Source of the DNA: an uncultured Ruminococcus sp.
GTDB taxonomy: Bacteria; Bacillota; Clostridia; Monoglobales; Monoglobaceae
Assembly (NCBI GenBank): GCA_902760955.1
Contig: CACWIG010000001.1
Span: forward strand, 31,918 to 95,917
Reading direction: 5' to 3'
DNA: 64,000 nucleotides
Positions 19,195 through 27,089 of this stretch are shown one piece after another (the stretch's first letter is position 1; every line of letters starts with the position of its first letter). The notes beneath the pieces are model-generated. The model made no database searches, had not been told where the DNA came from, and saw only the letters and a list, made by a program, of their open reading frames with translations. Made by a program: the position numbers and the translations under genes.

Positions 19195-20400
19195 ATGAAG
19201 TTTTTATTTAAAAAAGATAAAACCTTTCAAAAGATGAAGTCTGAGTTAAACCGAAGATTACCTCTAAATAGTGCAGACCTGAGATGTAACTGTGAAAAAA
19301 ATCTTGTTTCCGTTATACTGCCCGTTTACAACTGTGAAAAATATCTTGATGAGGCAATAATTTCAATATTGTCACAAACTTATACCAATTTTGAATTGAT
19401 TATTGTTGATGATGGCTCCACCGATTTATCAGGAAGTATTGCGGACAGTTATATTGACGTTGATGACCGTGTGCGTGTTATTCATCAAAAAAATATGAAG
19501 TTGCCGAATGCGTTAAACACAGGGTTTGGGTTGGCAAAAGGCGAATTTTTGACCTGGACAAGTGCCGATAACCGAATGTTGTCCATATGTCTTGAAACCC
19601 TTGCAACCGAACTTATGCGTAATCGGGATTGCGATATGGTATTCGGAAATATGCGTCTTATTGACGAAAACGGAAATATCTTAAAGGGTTACGGTTGGTA
19701 TGAGCTGCCGCTCCTTTCAGGCAATGTTATTCTTCCTGACTCAACAGCTGATTTAAATACCTATGCCAACAACACAATCGGTGCGGCGTTTATGTATCGT
19801 GCAGGTGTTGAAAAAGTTTTGGGCGGATATGATGAGAATTTTTATACTCTTGAAGATTATGACTACTTTATGAGAATAAATTATATCTTCAATATTAAAC
19901 ACACTCTGTATAAACGCCCCATATACGAATATCGTTTTCACGAAAATTCTTTGACAGCTCACGACCAGGAATTGGGTATAACCGCATCACGTCCTGCACT
20001 TATGTCCTTTGACAAGGAACGCTGCGCAGGATTTTTAAAACCTGTTTACTATTTTGCTGACGGCTGTGACAAGACCTTAGAAAAATATTTATCACATTCC
20101 GCCTGCCGTATATACTCAGATCAAATAATAAAAAAGTTACAGGAAAATTCAGAAAATCACATTATATATATAAACTTCGGAAATACAAAACCTACACTTG
20201 AAATTCCTCACAATATACCAAAATTTTTGCTGACAGACACTCCCACAAGCAACACCTTTGGTTATGACTTTTTACTGTGCAAAAGTATGCTTAATAACAA
20301 AAATCAAAATTGGATAAATCCATCAAACGATAGTTCGATGGCTTCATTTATAATATTAAAAGCAAAATGCCAATATTATAATTCAGTTAAGAAAAGGTAA
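19195..20400 (+). CDS. Family 2 glycosyltransferase
   Basis: This is a second GT2 enzyme (401 residues) with a strong nucleotide-sugar core: VSVILPVYNCEKYLDEAI, LIIVDDGSTDLSGSIAD and a TSADN that takes the usual DxD place. After the GT-A domain (to about residue 270) comes a ~130-residue C-terminal extension I do not recognise. Together with the preceding GT and the Wzt-like ATPase it forms a small surface-glycan operon behind serS. Confidence 0.85.
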   Translation: MKFLFKKDKTFQKMKSELNRRLPLNSADLRCNCEKNLVSVILPVYNCEKYLDEAIISILSQTYTNFELIIVDDGSTDLSGSIADSYIDVDDRVRVIHQKNMKLPNALNTGFGLAKGEFLTWTSADNRMLSICLETLATELMRNRDCDMVFGNMRLIDENGNILKGYGWYELPLLSGNVILPDSTADLNTYANNTIGAAFMYRAGVEKVLGGYDENFYTLEDYDYFMRINYIFNIKHTLYKRPIYEYRFHENSLTAHDQELGITASRPALMSFDKERCAGFLKPVYYFADGCDKTLEKYLSHSACRIYSDQIIKKLQENSENHIIYINFGNTKPTLEIPHNIPKFLLTDTPTSNTFGYDFLLCKSMLNNKNQNWINPSNDSSMASFIILKAKCQYYNSVKKR

Positions 20401-20417
20401 TTTATGTATTGCCGTTG

Positions 20418-20446
20418 TTGACATTGATTATAGTATCTGATATAAT
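20418..20446 (+). promoter_or_regulatory. Sigma-A promoter of the CorC/HlyC-like gene
   Basis: Perfect TTGACA (20418-20423) and TATAAT (20441-20446) are separated by a 17-bp spacer. The promoter lies between the glycosyltransferase stop and the ATG at 20486, which has its own GAGGTGAA. Confidence 0.85.
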
Positions 20447-20485
20447 TGACACAAATTTTATGTTATTATTTGAGGTGAAATTTTT

Positions 20486-21742
20486 ATGGATAGTGACAGT
20501 ATAAAGCAGATTATATATATTGCTGTACTGATTTTTATGTCCGCTTACTTTTCTGCGACGGAAACAGCCTTTTTTTCTATGAATAAAATCCGCATTAAAA
20601 ATATGGCATCAGGCGGTGACAAACGCGCAAAACTCGTACTAAAACTCTCTGACGACTACGACAAACTTTTATCTTCTATATTAATCGGAAACAACATTGT
20701 AAATATTGCATCATCAGCAATCGCAACAGTTCTGTTTATCAAACTGTTCAAGGACAACGGACCTTCCGTGTCTACTGCGGTTATGACTATTTTGGTGCTG
20801 TTGTTCGGTGAGATAACTCCTAAATCAATAGCCAAAAATTCACCTGAGAAGTTCGCTCTTTTTTCAGCTCCCGTGTTAAATGTTTTAAATATCATACTTA
20901 CTCCGTTTAATTTTATTTTTATTAAGTGGCAAAAACTTGTTAATATGATTTTTAAGCCAAGTGATGACAGAGGCGTAACTGAAGAAGAGCTTTTAACTAT
21001 GGTCGAGGAAGCACAAAATGACGGCGAAATCGACGATTATGAAAGTGAGCTTATTAAAAACGCAATTGAATTTAACGATATTGAGGTTATTGATATTCAC
21101 ACAAACCGAGTTGACCTTGTTGCCGTAAACGAGGACAGCGACTTGGATAAGGTAAACGAAATCTTTACGGAAAGCGGATATTCAAGACTTCCTGTTTATA
21201 AAAAGTCCATAGACAATATTGTAGGTATAATCAACCAAAAGGACTTTAATCGTGAATTTTCAAGCGGTAAAAAACTGACAGACATAATGACAAAACCTGT
21301 CTTTATCATTCCGTCAATGAAAATTTCACAGCTACTTACTCTCCTGCAAAAAAATCAATCGCATATGGCAGTTATTATTGATGAATACGGCGGCACAGTA
21401 GGTATTGTTACATTAGAGGATATTATTGAGGAGCTTGTTGGCGAAATTTGGGACGAGCACGACGAAATAGTACAAAGCTTTGTAAAAATAAGCGATACCA
21501 AATATAAGGTTTTGTGCAGTGCCAATCTCGACGATATGCTTGAAAAATTCGGTTTCGAAAACGAATTTGATATGCCGACTGTAAGCGGATGGGTTATTGA
21601 CACCTTAAAGCATATTCCAAAAGTCGGAGAGTCCTTTGTATACAAAAATTTAAAAATTACTGTTACTGACAGCGATTTAAAACAAGTTCACGAAATAACA
21701 GCAGAAATCCTGCCCGAAAGTGAAGTTGAGGAAGAAGATTAA
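20486..21742 (+). CDS. CNNM/CorC-HlyC family membrane protein with CBS domains
   Basis: This is a membrane protein of the hemolysin C/CorC family, whose members are linked to Mg2+ or other divalent cation efflux (418 residues). It has an N-terminal DUF21 domain of about four transmembrane segments (residues ~1-180, with the family start SAYFSATETAFFSMNK). A paired CBS (Bateman) module follows (TNRVDLVAVNEDSDLDKV; SRLPVYKKSIDNIVGIINQKD; VTLEDIIEELVGEIWDEHD), and a C-terminal CorC_HlyC transporter-associated domain ends it. It is monocistronic. Annotation as a true hemolysin would be misleading. Confidence 0.92.
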   Translation: MDSDSIKQIIYIAVLIFMSAYFSATETAFFSMNKIRIKNMASGGDKRAKLVLKLSDDYDKLLSSILIGNNIVNIASSAIATVLFIKLFKDNGPSVSTAVMTILVLLFGEITPKSIAKNSPEKFALFSAPVLNVLNIILTPFNFIFIKWQKLVNMIFKPSDDRGVTEEELLTMVEEAQNDGEIDDYESELIKNAIEFNDIEVIDIHTNRVDLVAVNEDSDLDKVNEIFTESGYSRLPVYKKSIDNIVGIINQKDFNREFSSGKKLTDIMTKPVFIIPSMKISQLLTLLQKNQSHMAVIIDEYGGTVGIVTLEDIIEELVGEIWDEHDEIVQSFVKISDTKYKVLCSANLDDMLEKFGFENEFDMPTVSGWVIDTLKHIPKVGESFVYKNLKITVTDSDLKQVHEITAEILPESEVEEED

Positions 21743-21743
21743 G

Positions 21744-21850
21744 TAGGGGCGATTCACGAATCGCCCGTAAAGCCCAACTGCAATGTAAAAATTATTTTGG
21801 ATTTTCGGAATGTTGGGGACTCCGTCCCATACACGCATATGAGCCAAAAC
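21744..21850 (+). repeat. Family B palindrome plus 3' half of a family D repeat
   Basis: A GTAGGGGCGATT..CGCCCG palindrome (about 21744-21769) is joined directly to the 3' half of a family D unit (AAAGCCCAACTGCAATG... to about 21806) and then to a degraded family A piece. The same B-to-half-D junction recurs at 25602-25666, so this is a composite that spread as one unit. Confidence 0.75.
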
Positions 21851-21866
21851 ATAATAAAGAATAAAT

Positions 21867-21902
21867 AAAAATCTCACCAACCTTGTGTTAGTGAGATTTT
21901 TT
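21867..21902. terminator. Bidirectional intrinsic terminator
   Basis: AAAAATCTCAC / GTGAGATTTTTT forms a 10-11 bp stem with a 13-nt loop and T-runs on both strands. It ends the CorC-like gene rightward. Leftward it sits directly behind the duplicated tRNA-Thr 3' fragment, so it may be the original terminator of that tRNA. Confidence 0.85.
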
Positions 21903-21935
21903 GGAGCTGGTGGCGTGACTTGAACACGTGACCTT
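21897..21935 (-). repeat. Duplicated 3' part of tRNA-Thr (candidate attachment repeat)
   Basis: Thirty-nine bases (poly-T plus 33 nt covering the acceptor 3' strand, T arm and variable region) are identical to 23303-23341, the 3' part of the intact tRNA-Thr. The D and anticodon arms are absent, so this is not a functional tRNA. The direct repeat brackets the ATPase gene. Confidence 0.85.
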
Positions 21936-21964
21936 TAATACTATTTCCCAAAAATGAAAATTTA

Positions 21965-21993
21965 TTGACTTTGGGAAGTAGATATGTTATGAT
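21965..21993 (+). promoter_or_regulatory. Promoter of the ATPase gene with overlapping inverted repeat
   Basis: TTGACT (21965-21970), a 17-bp spacer and TATGAT (21988-21993). An inverted repeat TTCCCAAA (21945-21952) / TTTGGGAA (21970-21977) brackets the -35 box and could be an operator. Confidence 0.7.
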
Positions 21994-22016
21994 ATATATA
22001 CGAGGTGAGAAAAATT

Positions 22017-23210
22017 ATGAAACTGATAGAGCGTGAAAATTATCTAAATAAGATGATAAATGTTATCGGCACTCCAGACATTAAAGTTATAACAGGTGTA
22101 AGAAGAAGCGGTAAATCAAAACTGCTTGAAGCATTTCGGGATTATGTGTCTGAAAATGTTTCTGATGCAAACATTGTTCATATCAATTTCAATCTTTCAA
22201 AGTTCGATGAACTTAAAAACTACAAGTCTTTGAATAATTATATAGAAAATGCTTATATTAAAGACAAGGATAACTTTGTTCTCATTGACGAGGTACAGAT
22301 GTGTAATGGTTTTGAGCTAACAATCAACAATCTTCACGCAACCGAGAAGTATGATATTTATATTACAGGCTCCAATGCTTTTCTTTTAAGTTCTGACCTT
22401 GCAACCTTATTCACAGGAAGAACTTTTGAAATAAAGGTGTATCCCTTCTCATTCTCCGAATACGTAAAATATTTTGGCTGTACCGACAAATATTCTGCAT
22501 TTGACAGTTTTGTAAAAGAAGGTGGAATGGCAGGGTCTTACCTCTATAAAGACCAGGAAGCAAAATATGATTATATAAAGAATATCTATGATACTCTTAT
22601 TGTAAGAGATATCAAGACTAAATACAAAATAAGAAATTCTATTCTTATGGACAGAATTTCAAATTTCCTTATGGATAACATCTCTAACCTGACTTCCGCA
22701 AGAAGTATTACCGACACTCTTGCAGGTCACAAGGATAAAATTAACCATAAGACAGTTGGAAAATACATTGAGTATTTGTGTAATGCCTTTGCTTTTTACA
22801 AAGTACGCAGATATGATATTAAAGGCAAGAAATATTTATCCACAAACGATAAATACTATCTCTCCGACCATACCTTCAGATATGCAACACTTGGTACAAA
22901 AAATATGGACTATGGCAGAATTATCGAAAATATTATTGCCTTAGAATTATTAAGAAGAGGCTATGAAGTGTATGTAGGTATTTTATATAAAAAAGAAATT
23001 GACTTTGTTGCTATCAAGCGTAATGAAAAAATTTATATTCAGGTATCGGATAATATCAGCGATGAGAAAACCTTCGAGAGAGAGGTTAATCCTCTTTTGA
23101 AGATAAAGGATGCATATCCTAAAATGGTTATCGCCCGTACTCAGCACGAAGAATATCAATATGAAGGCATAAAAATAATTGATGTTTCCGATTGGTTATT
23201 AGATAAATAA
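22017..23210 (+). CDS. AAA ATPase with DUF4143 C-terminal domain
   Basis: This is a P-loop ATPase of the AAA_14/DUF4143 type, a widespread but poorly understood group (397 residues). It shows Walker A GVRRSGKSKL, Walker B NFVLIDEVQMCNGFE and sensor-like YITGSNAFLLS. The TLFTGRTFEIKVYPFSFSEY segment is typical of the family. The C terminus resembles a PD-(D/E)XK-like fold (EIDFVAIKRNEKIYIQVSDN), which is reported for the group. The ATG at 22017 follows GAGGTGAG; a GTG at 22005 is less likely. It is the only gene between the tRNA-Thr repeats. Confidence 0.85.
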   Translation: MKLIERENYLNKMINVIGTPDIKVITGVRRSGKSKLLEAFRDYVSENVSDANIVHINFNLSKFDELKNYKSLNNYIENAYIKDKDNFVLIDEVQMCNGFELTINNLHATEKYDIYITGSNAFLLSSDLATLFTGRTFEIKVYPFSFSEYVKYFGCTDKYSAFDSFVKEGGMAGSYLYKDQEAKYDYIKNIYDTLIVRDIKTKYKIRNSILMDRISNFLMDNISNLTSARSITDTLAGHKDKINHKTVGKYIEYLCNAFAFYKVRRYDIKGKKYLSTNDKYYLSDHTFRYATLGTKNMDYGRIIENIIALELLRRGYEVYVGILYKKEIDFVAIKRNEKIYIQVSDNISDEKTFEREVNPLLKIKDAYPKMVIARTQHEEYQYEGIKIIDVSDWLLDK

Positions 23211-23215
23211 TTTCT

Positions 23216-23260
23216 ATTTCCCAAAAACAAACTTTATATGTTTTTGGGAAATATTTTTTT
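23216..23260 (+). terminator. Intrinsic terminator of the ATPase gene
   Basis: ATTTCCCAAAAACA / TGTTTTTGGGAAAT is a perfect 14-bp stem with a 9-nt loop, followed by ATTTTTTT. Its TTTCCCAAA/TTTGGGAA arms repeat those at the gene's promoter. Confidence 0.9.
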
Positions 23261-23274
23261 ACTTAAGAGTATTT

Positions 23275-23308
23275 AAAAAACGACTTGCCGAAACAAGTCG
23301 TTTTTTTT
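23275..23308 (-). terminator. Intrinsic terminator behind tRNA-Thr
   Basis: A CGACTTG / CAAGTCG stem with a 6-nt loop is flanked by A-runs and T-runs, so it can work in both directions. It directly adjoins the tRNA 3' end. Confidence 0.85.
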
Positions 23309-23383
23309 GGAGCTGGTGGCGTGACTTGAACACGTGACCTTCTCATTACGAGTGAGATGCTCTACCAACTGAGCTACACCAGC
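23308..23383 (-). tRNA. tRNA-Thr (anticodon CGT)
   Basis: The minus strand folds as a full 76-nt tRNA: acceptor GCTGGTG/CACCAGC, D arm GCTCAGTTGGTAGAGC, anticodon stem TCTCA/TGAGA around loop CTCGTAA (anticodon CGT, reading ACG), T loop TTCAAGT, discriminator T and an encoded CCA. The outermost T-stem pair is an A-C mismatch. It has its own promoter and terminator. Confidence 0.95.
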
Positions 23384-23402
23384 AATTTTATCAACAAGAT
23401 GT

Positions 23403-23431
23403 AATATATCATATTTATCAATTTTTGTCAA
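23403..23431 (-). promoter_or_regulatory. Promoter of tRNA-Thr
   Basis: Minus-strand TTGACA (23426-23431), a 17-bp spacer and TATATT (23403-23408). The -35 box overlaps the stop codon of the upstream membrane protein gene. Confidence 0.8.
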
Positions 23432-24837
23432 GACTCGTATACCCCAAAACTCATTGTTCTTACCGCTCTTAATATTCCCAACATTCCCCAATATATAAGC
23501 ATTGTTCTGGGCGAAAACATTGTGGCTTCCATAAAAGACGAAACCGATATACCTATGAGCATAGCAAGTCCTGCGGCAAAAAATCTTTTATATTTCTTTT
23601 CCGCGGTAAACAGTCTTGTAAGAGTTGAATGTGCCAACCTCAATATATAAAACATAAATACTATTATAAAAAGTACTCCTATATCCAATATGAAATTTAT
23701 ATATATTCCGTTTATTTTAATATTAGGAATAATGCCGATAGCATTTTTTTCAATACTTTCTATATTACTTAAATTATACATCTCCATTATTTTTTCGCTG
23801 TTTATGCCAAAGCCTGTATTCCAAAATCTTTTAAATAGTCCAATAACATTAAATATATTTCCGTATGATGTTGTCGTATTCCACATCTTGCGAAAGTTAT
23901 CTATTATGGTATTTAATCCAAGAGGCATCAACAGTACAACAAATGGTAAATAAGCAGGATATGCCAAAATAAAAATCAATACCTCAATCAAAAACCCGAT
24001 AAACGCCGCCTTGGATTGCGTTACTGTTATTGAATTTAAAAACAATATAAAGGTAATAGCCATATATATTACTCTTCTTTTTCCTGTATAGAATTCATTT
24101 GAGTACGCAAAAACAAAAGGAAAAATTACCACAAGAATTTCACCCAAGGTTATTCCGTTATAAAAAGTTGCATATGCCGCTTTTGATGTGATTATATTTT
24201 GTATATATGCAAATGTACACAAAACTGCTGTCGCTATAAATAACAGCTCTGACACATCTTTTAAATCATCATAGTTCTTTATTGCAAATGACACTAAAAA
24301 GAAGAAGTCTATTCCTACAATCAGATATACCAATGTGGAAAATACTCTGCTTGGCAACGCTATTTTAGTCAATAATATAAACATAATTATCAACATATTT
24401 ATAAATAAAAAAACCATTCCCTGTCTGTGTCTTAAATTTCTTGACATATACAATAATACCAAAGCCAAAAAAAGAGGAATTAAAAGAAGATTACTCCACA
24501 ATCCGTCAGGTATAAGTAAAATTAAAGCAAAGAATATTCCGATAAAGCTTACCTTAAAATTAATTCTCGTCTTTGGTATATGAGCGGATATTTTTCTTAC
24601 CCTATACATTAATCTTCTGTAAAAATAACTCTTGTACCATATCTCAGAGATAAAAGTGGTATTAAAAAAAAGTTTTACTATTTTACTTTCAAGAAAGACA
24701 TTATTATACCAATCAAATATTTTAACACCTGTTTTGAAAAGATATGAGTCTAAAAAGGCAGACAAAAAATTTTTAAAGAAATCAACAAAAAAGCCTATAA
24801 TATAGCTTTCACTTATTTGCTCCTTTAAAAATTTCAT
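23428..24837 (-). CDS. O-antigen-ligase/polymerase-like membrane protein
   Basis: This polytopic membrane protein (469 residues) has about ten hydrophobic segments. A long periplasmic-type loop with MWNTTTSYGNIFNVIGLFKRF and GFGINSEKIMEMYN lies in the second half, the arrangement of the Wzy/WaaL O-antigen ligase superfamily. It probably links or polymerises surface glycan, and may work with the glycosyltransferase genes at 16.9-20.4 kb. The ATG has GGAGG 7 nt upstream. It follows the YigZ-like gene by 12 bp, so the two are likely co-transcribed. The substrate is unknown. Confidence 0.75.
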   Translation of the reverse strand: MKFLKEQISESYIIGFFVDFFKNFLSAFLDSYLFKTGVKIFDWYNNVFLESKIVKLFFNTTFISEIWYKSYFYRRLMYRVRKISAHIPKTRINFKVSFIGIFFALILLIPDGLWSNLLLIPLFLALVLLYMSRNLRHRQGMVFLFINMLIIMFILLTKIALPSRVFSTLVYLIVGIDFFFLVSFAIKNYDDLKDVSELLFIATAVLCTFAYIQNIITSKAAYATFYNGITLGEILVVIFPFVFAYSNEFYTGKRRVIYMAITFILFLNSITVTQSKAAFIGFLIEVLIFILAYPAYLPFVVLLMPLGLNTIIDNFRKMWNTTTSYGNIFNVIGLFKRFWNTGFGINSEKIMEMYNLSNIESIEKNAIGIIPNIKINGIYINFILDIGVLFIIVFMFYILRLAHSTLTRLFTAEKKYKRFFAAGLAMLIGISVSSFMEATMFSPRTMLIYWGMLGILRAVRTMSFGVYES

Positions 24838-24849
24838 CTCTCTTCCTCC

Positions 24850-25482
24850 TTAAATTTTTTCAAAATATTCTATGCCTGACTTTTCGATTTCAACATTTCC
24901 ATTCGTCTTATCAATTAATTTTGCAATAAAACCATCAACACAATCAACAGGAATATATACTGTCATATACACACTTTCTCCATATTCTGTATTGCCTGTT
25001 ATTGCACTTTTAAATTCCGCAACCTCATATTGAACCTTACCTACAAAGCTGTAATCACACTTTATTATAACCTTGCAGCACAAGACCATTTCTTTTATCT
25101 TTGCATCTTCTATTCCCAGCTTTGCGGACTTTGAATAAGCGTGAACAAGACCGCCCGTTCCCAACAATATCCCGCCAAAATATCTTGTGACAACAACTAC
25201 TATATCCGTTAAATTCTCTTTTTTAAGTATTTCCAGAACAGGAACCCCTGCTGTACCGCTTGGCTCTCCGTCATCACTATACCTCATTATATTATTTTCT
25301 CTGATAATATAAGCGTAAACATTATGACGTGCGTCCCAATATTTTTGCTTTAACTCATTAATGTAACTTATGGCTTCTTCTTCACAGGTTACAGGCTTAA
25401 CATTTGCAATAAATCTTGAGCGTTTTTCAACAAGCTCACCGCACCCCTCACCTTTAATTGTTCTGTATCTCTTCGCTTCCAT
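24850..25482 (-). CDS. YigZ/IMPACT family protein
   Basis: This belongs to the UPF0029/IMPACT family (210 residues), cytoplasmic and of uncertain biochemical role; eukaryotic IMPACT regulates Gcn2. It shows the family motifs KSRFIANVKP-like EKRSRFIANV, WDARHNVYAY, RYSDDGEPSGTAG, VVVTRYFGGILLGTGGLVHAYS and a C-terminal DUF1949-type domain. The ATG is preceded by AAAGGAAAA. Confidence 0.93.
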   Translation of the reverse strand: MEAKRYRTIKGEGCGELVEKRSRFIANVKPVTCEEEAISYINELKQKYWDARHNVYAYIIRENNIMRYSDDGEPSGTAGVPVLEILKKENLTDIVVVVTRYFGGILLGTGGLVHAYSKSAKLGIEDAKIKEMVLCCKVIIKCDYSFVGKVQYEVAEFKSAITGNTEYGESVYMTVYIPVDCVDGFIAKLIDKTNGNVEIEKSGIEYFEKI

Positions 25483-25601
25483 TTCAATTTTCCTTTTGCA
25501 TATTATTTCTCATTACATAATAACATATTAATATCATTTTGTAAAATAAAAATAAAATGATTTTTTATTATTTATTTTCTTTGCCGGCTCCCTTGCGTAT
25601 T

Positions 25602-25691
25602 GTAGGGGCGATTCACGAATCGTCCGTAAAGCCCAACTGCAATGTAAAAATTATTTTGGATTTTCGGGACAAAAGAGGACGACGTCCCATA
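25602..25691 (+). repeat. Family B palindrome plus 3' half of family D
   Basis: This is the same composite as at 21744-21806: a GTAGGGGCGATT.. palindrome with one arm base changed (CGTCCG), then the family D 3' half and a decayed family A end. The 280-bp region around it holds no gene. Confidence 0.75.
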
Positions 25692-25770
25692 CAAAATATT
25701 AACATACACTCCAACATATAATATTTGGCATTAATAATATCGAAATAACATATATTTTAGTATTCCTTTG

Positions 25771-25799
25771 TTGACAAATTCCATATAAAATAATAAAAT
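25771..25799 (+). promoter_or_regulatory. Sigma-A promoter of the flavin reductase-queH pair
   Basis: TTGACA (25771-25776), a 17-bp spacer and TAAAAT (25794-25799). Confidence 0.75.
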
Positions 25800-25832
25800 A
25801 AATATATTATTAATTTGAAAGGATATGATTTT

Positions 25833-26459
25833 GTGAAGGTATTATTACTAAACGGAAGTCCGAGAGGAAATAAATGCACAAGAACAGCACTTGAAATAGT
25901 TGCAGCCGAAATTAATAAAGCTAATATAGAAACCGAAATTTTCGATATCGGTCCCAAGGCTATACAGGGCTGTATCGGCTGTGGCGGCTGTGTAAAAAAA
26001 GGTTGCTGTGTATTCGGTGAAAATGACGGCGTTAATGAATTTGTAAATAAAATGAAGGAATGTGACGGCTTGATTGTGGGTTCGCCTGTTCACTACGCTG
26101 CTGCAAGCGGTGCCGTTACTTCTTTTTTGGACAGAGCCTTTTATTCAGGAAAATCAGCCTTTGCATATAAGCCTGCATCAGCAATTGTAAGCTGCAGACG
26201 CGGTGGTGCAACTGCGGCATTTGAACAGCTTAATAAATATTTTTCGATTTCCAATATGCCTATTGTTTCATCAAATTATTGGAATATGGTTCACGGCAAC
26301 ACCCCCGAAGATGTTTTAAAAGACGAAGAGGGCGTTCAGACAATGCGTATGCTTGGAAAAAATATGGCGTGGCTTTTAAACTGCATTAAGGCCGGTAAAG
26401 AAAATGGCATTGATATTCCTGAGCAGGAAGCAAAAATTAAAACAAATTATATCAGATAA
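25833..26459 (+). CDS. NADPH-dependent FMN reductase / iron-sulfur flavoprotein-like
   Basis: This is a flavodoxin-fold reductase of the NADPH-dependent FMN reductase group (208 residues). The FMN phosphate loop LLNGSPRGNKCTRTAL is intact, and the Cys-rich segment GCIGCGGCVKKGCC is typical of the clostridial subgroup that may bind a cluster or act in reduction. GSPVHYAAASGAVTSFLDR follows. The best start is the GTG at 25833, with AAAGGAT upstream. An open frame continues to a TTG at 25815. queH follows after 17 bp. Confidence 0.87.
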   Translation: MKVLLLNGSPRGNKCTRTALEIVAAEINKANIETEIFDIGPKAIQGCIGCGGCVKKGCCVFGENDGVNEFVNKMKECDGLIVGSPVHYAAASGAVTSFLDRAFYSGKSAFAYKPASAIVSCRRGGATAAFEQLNKYFSISNMPIVSSNYWNMVHGNTPEDVLKDEEGVQTMRMLGKNMAWLLNCIKAGKENGIDIPEQEAKIKTNYIR

Positions 26460-26476
26460 TTTAAAGGTGTTCAAAT

Positions 26477-27085
26477 ATGTCACAAAAGGTAAACTATCAA
26501 AAAATATTGGATAAATTTATTAAAGATTTAAATTTCAATGTACCAAAATTATTAGTACATAGCTGTTGTGCACCCTGCAGCAGCTATGTACTTGAATACC
26601 TTAATAAATATTTTAATATTACTGTTCTGTATTATAATCCGAACATATATCCTTTGGAAGAATATGAATACAGAAAGAATGAACAAAAAAGACTGATTTC
26701 AGAAATGAAGTTTGAAAACCCCGTCAGCTTCATTGATTGTGATTACGACAACAATTCCTTCAATAAAGCCGTAAAAGGTTTAGAGGCTGAACCTGAGGGC
26801 GGTAAAAGATGCGAAAAATGCTTTGAACTCAGACTTAATAAAACCGCAGAAGTCGCCAAGGAAAACGGCTTTGACTACTTTGTTACAACCCTGAGTATAA
26901 GTCCCCTTAAAAATGCCGAAACCTTAAACCGAATAGGCAAAGAGGCAGGAGAAAAGTATGGTGTAAAATATCTTTTGTCTGATTTTAAAAAAAATAACGG
27001 CTATAAGCGTTCCATAGAATTATCACGCGAATATTCTTTATACAGACAAAATTTCTGCGGTTGTGTATATTCCAAACAAAAATAA
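26477..27085 (+). CDS. queH: Epoxyqueuosine reductase QueH
   Basis: QueH (formerly DUF208) reduces epoxyqueuosine to queuosine in tRNA and replaces QueG in many anaerobes. The 202 residues hold the defining Cys pairs HSCCAPCSSY, GGKRCEKCFELRL and the C-terminal FCGCVYS, plus YYNPNIYPLEEYEYR and TTLSISPLKN. It is probably co-transcribed with the flavin reductase, which could supply electrons; that link is inference. AAAGGTG precedes the ATG. Confidence 0.93.
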   Translation: MSQKVNYQKILDKFIKDLNFNVPKLLVHSCCAPCSSYVLEYLNKYFNITVLYYNPNIYPLEEYEYRKNEQKRLISEMKFENPVSFIDCDYDNNSFNKAVKGLEAEPEGGKRCEKCFELRLNKTAEVAKENGFDYFVTTLSISPLKNAETLNRIGKEAGEKYGVKYLLSDFKKNNGYKRSIELSREYSLYRQNFCGCVYSKQK

Positions 27086-27089
27086 TTTT

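Larger units (their letters stand above)
21936..23341. mobile_element. Candidate small tRNA-Thr-associated element carrying one ATPase gene
   Basis: The 1.4-kb interval between the two tRNA-Thr 3' repeats contains only the AAA ATPase gene with its promoter and terminator. This is the layout left by integration at a tRNA 3' end: intact tRNA on one side, partial copy on the other. No integrase is present, so either it was mobilised in trans, it is a remnant, or the duplicate arose by deletion within a tRNA array. Confidence 0.5.

Noticed and set aside
21897..21935. A second functional tRNA-Thr
   Set aside because: Only the 3' third is present; the D and anticodon arms are missing.
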